The translations under genes were made by a program, and so were the position numbers. A stretch of DNA of 25,449 bases from CAYPOY01 sp964412395 (GTDB taxonomy: Bacteria > Chloroflexota > Anaerolineae > B4-G1): positions 1-25,449 of the forward strand of contig CAYPOY010000032.1 of the NCBI GenBank assembly GCA_964412395.1. Direction: 5' to 3'. Of this stretch, positions 21,927 through 25,449 are shown in pieces. The stretch's first letter is position 1, and each line of letters starts with the position of its first letter. The notes below the pieces were generated by a model. It was not told where the DNA came from and searched no databases. It worked only from the letters and a program-made list of their open reading frames with translations.

Positions 21927-22979
21927 TCACTCGTAGTGGATCCGTGGGTCCAGAAAGGCGTAGGATATGTCCACCAGCAGGTTGGCGAACACAACGATAA
22001 GGGTAATGAGCAACGTGCCGCTCTGGACGACAGGGTAATCGCGTCCCAGGATGGCGTCGTATATCCATTTGCCGACGCCGGGCCAGGAAAAGATGGTTTC
22101 TGTCAGAACGGCGCCTGCCAGCAGACTGCTCGTCTGGATACCAATAATGGTGATGACCGGGAGGAAGGCGTTCTTGAGGGCGTGGCGGGAGAGAACCACC
22201 TGTTCCCGCAACCCCTTGGCGCGAGCAGTACGGATGTAGTCCTCCTGAAGCACCTCCAACATGCTGGAACGCGTCATGCGAGCGATGATGGCCATAGGGA
22301 TGGTCGCCAGGGCCAACGTGGGCATGGCTAAGTGTTTCAGGGCATCCACCAGTGCCTCTCCGTTGCCGGTGATGATGCTATCTATAAGGAAAAGGTTCGT
22401 CACCGTCTTGACTTCGGTAGCGTGACCCAGGCGGCCTCCGCTGGGAAACCAGTTCAGGATAACAGCAAAGAGCATAATCTCCATCAGGCCTAGCCAGAAG
22501 ATCGGCATGGACACGCCGGTGAGGGAACCGATCATACTGGCGCTGTCCAGCAAAGAACCGCGCCGCGCGGCCGACGCGATGCCGACTGGCACACCTACGA
22601 GGATGGCGATCAACATGGACAACAATGCGAGTTCAACCGTCGCCGGAAAGCGCGAATTCAGTTCGTCAGCGATAGGGACGCGACGATGAATCGAATTGCC
22701 CAGGTCACCCCGGGCCAGCCGGCTCAAATAGCGGATATATTGGCTGTCGAATAGACTTCTGACGTCCCCTTGCTTCAGCGCTTCCCTGTCCAGGAACAGG
22801 GGGCGATTTAGTCCCAGTTGCTCGCGAATCCGTTCCACGTTTTCCTGGGCTGCGTGCTCGCCCAACATGGCGACAGCCGGGTCGCCGGGGATGAGGCGCA
22901 GCAACAAAAAAATGATGATGGTGACGCCCAGCAGGGTGGGGATCACCGAGACGAGTCGGCGAATGATGTATTGGGCCAA
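21927..22979 (-). CDS. ABC transporter permease, DppB/OppB family
   Basis: This is a 350-residue inner-membrane permease. It opens with MAQYIIRRLVSVIPTLLGVT and LRLIPGDPA, the signature start of DppB-type proteins, then GLNRPL and a periplasmic loop. Six transmembrane segments follow, with the EAA loop YIRTARAKGLREQVVLSRHA and the ending SWPGVGKWIYDAILGRDYPV...DISYAFLDPRIHYE. The start codon is TTG (22979), supported by GGAGG six bases upstream and by the exact family N-terminus. It pairs with the downstream DppC-like protein to form the channel. The 5' region after the lipoprotein gene holds a stable hairpin. Confidence 0.94.
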   Translation of the reverse strand: MAQYIIRRLVSVIPTLLGVTIIIFLLLRLIPGDPAVAMLGEHAAQENVERIREQLGLNRPLFLDREALKQGDVRSLFDSQYIRYLSRLARGDLGNSIHRRVPIADELNSRFPATVELALLSMLIAILVGVPVGIASAARRGSLLDSASMIGSLTGVSMPIFWLGLMEIMLFAVILNWFPSGGRLGHATEVKTVTNLFLIDSIITGNGEALVDALKHLAMPTLALATIPMAIIARMTRSSMLEVLQEDYIRTARAKGLREQVVLSRHALKNAFLPVITIIGIQTSSLLAGAVLTETIFSWPGVGKWIYDAILGRDYPVVQSGTLLITLIVVFANLLVDISYAFLDPRIHYE

Positions 22980-23002
22980 GTGCTTCCTCCTTACCAGGGA
23001 TG

Positions 23003-23031
23003 CAGGGGGGCGGATGCGTTCCGCCCCCCTG
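23003..23031 (-). terminator. intercistronic stem-loop (attenuator or RNA-stabilising hairpin)
   Basis: CAGGGGGGCGG (23003-23013) and CCGCCCCCCTG (23021-23031) form a perfect 11-bp stem with a 7-base loop between the lipoprotein and permease genes. No T-run follows on the minus strand, so it is more likely a partial terminator or 3' stabiliser. Such an element would give the binding protein more mRNA than the permeases. Confidence 0.7.
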
Positions 23032-23091
23032 TGTGGTGACGTTCACATCGTGCGTGAGCCGTCGTAAGATGATGGCCCCAGGTAACGAGGG

Positions 23092-24840
23092 CTAGGGCTC
23101 AAGGACTGTCCACTCGTAGTGGTCGGCACCGCCCGGCTGCGGCACGTAGCCACTGACCTTGTTGGAGAACAGGAGTGGTGTATTGTTGTGCGCGACCCAC
23201 AAGCGAGCAACGTCGTCGTGCAGCAACTGCTCGACCTGCTTGTAGAGCGCTTCGCGCTCGGCCTGGTTGGGGTTGATAGCTGCCTTGTAGAGCAGTTTGG
23301 CGACTTCTGGGTTGGCGTACCAGCCTTCGCGGGGGTCTGGCTCTTTGACCTCGTCTGCCGAGCTCAGGCCGCCGAAGAAGTAGTTGTGGAAGTTGTCGGG
23401 GTCGCCGTTATCGTTGCCCCAGCCGAGCATGTACAGCCCGGGGAGCAGGCCGTTGCGCCGCAGACCCAGGTAAGTCGGCCAGTCGCCGGCCAGCTCAAGC
23501 GTGGTGTCGATGCCCGCTCTGGCCAGGTCGGCGGCCATAGCCTCGCCGATCTCCTTGGGGCTGGGGTAGTAGAAGCGGGTTACCGGCATGTAGTACAGTG
23601 TGAGCGGGATCTTGTCCCCGGCGCTGTAGAGGACATTGCCTTCTGCGTCCTCGAGGTCATGTGCGATGGTCACCTCGCTCAGCCCATCGGGGAAGCCAGC
23701 ATCGGCCAGGAGTTGCTTCGACAGCTCTGGATCGTAGACCCAGTCCTTGATGGCGTCGTTGTGGCCCCAGACCAGCGGCGGCAGGAAGTTCGTCGCTGCC
23801 TCACCGTATGCGCCGTAAAAGTTCTCGATCAGGCCCTCGCGGTCGATAGCGTGGGCGACGGCTTCGCGGACCTTGATGTCCTGGAACTCCTCGACCTGAT
23901 AGGGGAACGCCAGGTAGCTGGTGTTCAGCGCCGGGCGGGCCATGACGTACAGGTCGGGGTCGGCCTCGGCGGAGGCGATGTCCTCGGCCACCGCCTGTTC
24001 CAGAGCGTGGATGTCGCCGGCCTTCAGGGCCAGGAAGCGGGCCGAGTCGTCGGGGATCACCCGCCAGACGATCTCATCAATCGTGGGTTTACCACCCCAG
24101 TAGTCTTCGTTGGCCACCACTGTGATATGATCGCCCTCCACCCACTCCTTGAAGATGAACGGCCCTGTTCCCACGCAGCCCACTGAAGGCATGCCGTACT
24201 CATCGCCGTACTTCTCGATGGCCGCCGGGCTGGAGATGGCGAACATATTCATGGTCAGGTTGGCCAGGAAGGGAGCCAGGGGTGCGCCCAGGACGAATTT
24301 GACGGTGTAGTCGTCAACTTTTTCCACGGCGGTGATGACGCTATCGTCGTCAAAGCCGAACCACATGCACTCGTAATACTCGAACACCTGGCTCTCGAAG
24401 TGATAGGGGTTGTCGGTGAAGCGCCAGCGCTCGAAGTTGAAGATGACGGCGTCGGCGTTGAAGTCGGTTCCATCGTGGAACTTGACGCCCTCGCGCAGCT
24501 TGCAGGTCCACTCGGTGCTGTCCTCGTTGGCGGTGCACCCGGTGGCCAGGGCCGGGATCGGCGTGGTGGAGCCGAGCTCGTACTGATAGAGGGGCTCCAG
24601 GCATTGGCCGGTCACGCGGAAGCTCTCACCATCGGTAACGATGGCGGGGTCCAGTTGGACCGAGTCGCCGCCACGGCCAAAGATGAACGTGACAGGCTCC
24701 GCGGCTGGCTCTTCGGTTGGCGGGGCCTCGGTCGGCTCTTCGGCTGGTGGGGCCTCGGTCGCTGGTGCACCACACGATGCTACCAGGCCAGCGATCAGGA
24801 TCAGTGCCAGTATGGCACTCAGAGCGCGCATGGTTTTCAT
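23092..24840 (-). CDS. extracellular solute-binding lipoprotein, family 5 (peptide/nickel type)
   Basis: This is a 582-residue secreted lipoprotein. It has a signal peptide MKTMRALSAILALILIAG with lipobox LVASC (lipidation at Cys23). A flexible Pro/Glu/Ala/Thr linker (about 24-48) follows, then an SBP_bac_5 domain (about 50-575) beginning VTFIFGRGGDSVQLDPAIVT with the typical EPLYQYELG and LREGVKFHDGTDFNADAVIF motifs and a C-terminal lobe with MLGWGNDNGDPDNFHNYFFG. It captures an oligopeptide, opine or similar ligand outside the membrane and hands it to the two permeases encoded downstream. The ligand cannot be read from sequence. The ATG at 24840 follows AAGGAGA. Transcription probably begins near 24992. 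Confidence 0.94.
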   Translation of the reverse strand: MKTMRALSAILALILIAGLVASCGAPATEAPPAEEPTEAPPTEEPAAEPVTFIFGRGGDSVQLDPAIVTDGESFRVTGQCLEPLYQYELGSTTPIPALATGCTANEDSTEWTCKLREGVKFHDGTDFNADAVIFNFERWRFTDNPYHFESQVFEYYECMWFGFDDDSVITAVEKVDDYTVKFVLGAPLAPFLANLTMNMFAISSPAAIEKYGDEYGMPSVGCVGTGPFIFKEWVEGDHITVVANEDYWGGKPTIDEIVWRVIPDDSARFLALKAGDIHALEQAVAEDIASAEADPDLYVMARPALNTSYLAFPYQVEEFQDIKVREAVAHAIDREGLIENFYGAYGEAATNFLPPLVWGHNDAIKDWVYDPELSKQLLADAGFPDGLSEVTIAHDLEDAEGNVLYSAGDKIPLTLYYMPVTRFYYPSPKEIGEAMAADLARAGIDTTLELAGDWPTYLGLRRNGLLPGLYMLGWGNDNGDPDNFHNYFFGGLSSADEVKEPDPREGWYANPEVAKLLYKAAINPNQAEREALYKQVEQLLHDDVARLWVAHNNTPLLFSNKVSGYVPQPGGADHYEWTVLEP

Positions 24841-24863
24841 CTGTCTTCTCCTTTTGTTCTTGA

Positions 24864-24989
24864 AGGCTCTCTAGGATTTCGCGGGGTATTCCCCATATCT
24901 GGGGGATGCGGTATAATCAGCGAACGGCGGTTTGCCTAATCAGCGGCACCCCCATATGTGGCCCTTTCCCGCGAAATCCCGAAGAGCCT
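24864..24989. repeat. 126-bp imperfect inverted repeat in the leader of the binding-protein gene
   Basis: The outer 22 bases of each side match at 19 positions (AGGCTCT-CTA-GGATTTCGCGGG at 24864-24885 versus AGGCTCT-TCG-GGATTTCGCGGG read back from 24989). Similarity continues inward through CCCATAT...TGGGGG blocks and a GATTA/TAATC pair. The apex is around 24924-24935. In RNA this would be one long, interrupted hairpin covering most of the 5' leader. It may be a MITE captured as a leader or a regulatory RNA structure. No target duplication is seen. Confidence 0.7.
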
Positions 24990-24998
24990 GTTATCCTG

Positions 24999-25027
24999 AT
25001 TATACCCGCCCTGCCTGCTTCTAGCAA
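24999..25027 (-). promoter_or_regulatory. sigma70-type promoter of the ABC importer operon
   Basis: On the minus strand TTGCTA (25027-25022) and TATAAT (25004-24999) are spaced by exactly 17 bp. They lie between the end of the ATPase gene and the binding-protein gene. The predicted start near 24992 leaves a leader of about 150 bases that contains the inverted repeat. Confidence 0.75.
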
Positions 25028-25069
25028 GACACAAGCGCGGGCATCACGCCTTACATTTCACTCCTCCAT

Positions 25070-25449
25070 TCACCACCCCACCATATGACAGGCAGCCACG
25101 TGGTTCTCGTCGCCTGGCACCGGTCGGAGAGCAGGCGACTCCTGAGAGCAAATCTTCTCCGCGATGGGACAGCGGGGATGGAAGCGGCAGCCCGACGGCG
25201 GATTGATGGGGCTGGGGATCTCTCCCTTGGGCATAGGCGCTGTGCGGCGGGCGTGGGGATCGGGTACTGGCACCGCCGCCAGCAGTGCCTGTGTGTAAGG
25301 GTGCTGCGGATTGCGATAGACCTGCTCCAGGGTGCCCACCTCGCAGATCAACCCCAGGTACATAATCGCAATCCGGTCACAGATGTACTTGGCTGTCGCC
25401 AGGTCGTGGGTGATGAACAGGTACGTCAGGTTGAAATCCTGCTTCAGTT
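25070..25449 (-). CDS. peptide-type ABC transporter ATPase, C-terminal part (runs off the window)
   Basis: The frame is open at the window edge and reads LKQDFNLTYLFITHDLATAK, then YICDRIAIMYLGLICEVG. This is the switch-histidine H-loop (FITHDL) and following region of an Opp/Dpp ATPase. The C-terminal oligopeptide-transporter extension follows, with PQHPYTQALLAAVPVPDP and the CxxxxRCPIAEKIC Cys motif (CRFHPRCPIAEKIC...ACH) that in relatives can bind an Fe-S cluster. Walker A, signature and Walker B motifs lie outside the window. By position it energises the importer whose binding protein and permeases follow downstream. Confidence 0.93.
   Translation of the reverse strand, partial: LKQDFNLTYLFITHDLATAKYICDRIAIMYLGLICEVGTLEQVYRNPQHPYTQALLAAVPVPDPHARRTAPMPKGEIPSPINPPSGCRFHPRCPIAEKICSQESPALRPVPGDENHVAACHMVGW

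Noticed and set aside
23119..24186. A 355-codon plus-strand frame opposite the binding-protein gene
   Set aside because: It is a mirror of a well-supported lipoprotein gene, rich in Val/Gly/Gln with no domain.
24864..24989. Leader structure considered as a known riboswitch
   Set aside because: It is a near-symmetric inverted repeat without the conserved unpaired cores of riboswitch classes I could recall.

Overview
This window reads as about 25 kb of GC-rich chromosome from a bacterium, most likely of the phylum Chloroflexota (Anaerolineae-like). The taxonomic inference is soft. It rests on the gene families present (several DUF3795 Cys-rich proteins, alpha/alpha-toroid repeat proteins, a transglutaminase-like family, an NrtR-controlled NAD cluster), on a substrate-binding lipoprotein with a long Pro/Glu/Ala/Thr linker, and on short palindromic intergenic repeats. 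No rRNA, tRNA, CRISPR array, phage or full-length insertion sequence was seen.

Layout. (1) Positions 1-7750, all minus strand, form a scarred accessory region. It holds an AT-rich palindrome cluster, a conserved hypothetical gene, a remnant resembling the start of a C45 acyltransferase, a DUF3795 gene, a 139-bp MITE-like element with perfect inverted ends, a VOC protein, and a 1235-residue composite ORF. That ORF joins a transglutaminase-like protein to a UvrA lacking its first Walker A motif. After it come a wrecked aldo/keto reductase, a second uvrA 3'-fragment, a WYL regulator and a small membrane protein. (2) Positions 7820-15994, minus strand, hold two GNAT proteins, three intact DUF3795 genes and one truncated copy, an intact metallophosphoesterase and a fragment of another, a HEAT/DNA-alkylation-repeat protein, two alpha/alpha-toroid proteins and a GAF protein. 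Several of these overlap or abut and look co-transcribed. (3) Positions 16250-20630, plus strand, are a coherent NAD-recycling locus: nrtR, then nicotinamidase, NAD synthetase, RNA 2'-phosphotransferase KptA and nicotinate phosphoribosyltransferase. Two sigma70-like promoters and three NrtR-type palindromes are visible. (4) Positions 20672-25449, minus strand, are a peptide/opine-type ABC importer: ATPase (partial), lipoprotein and two permeases. The lipoprotein promoter is followed by a leader containing a 126-bp inverted repeat.

How the genes work together. The best-supported system is the NAD locus. KptA consumes NAD+ while removing a 2'-phosphate from RNA and releases nicotinamide. PncA deamidates nicotinamide, PncB makes NaMN, and NadE performs the final amidation (NadD must lie elsewhere). 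NrtR, which senses ADP-ribose-type metabolites in studied relatives, would tune the cluster and itself. The ABC genes form an ordinary uptake operon, apart from an extra membrane segment in one permease. The DUF3795/toroid/HEAT neighbourhood is the part whose function is unknown. Five gene remnants and several repeat elements in the first 15 kb show that this flank has been repeatedly rearranged.
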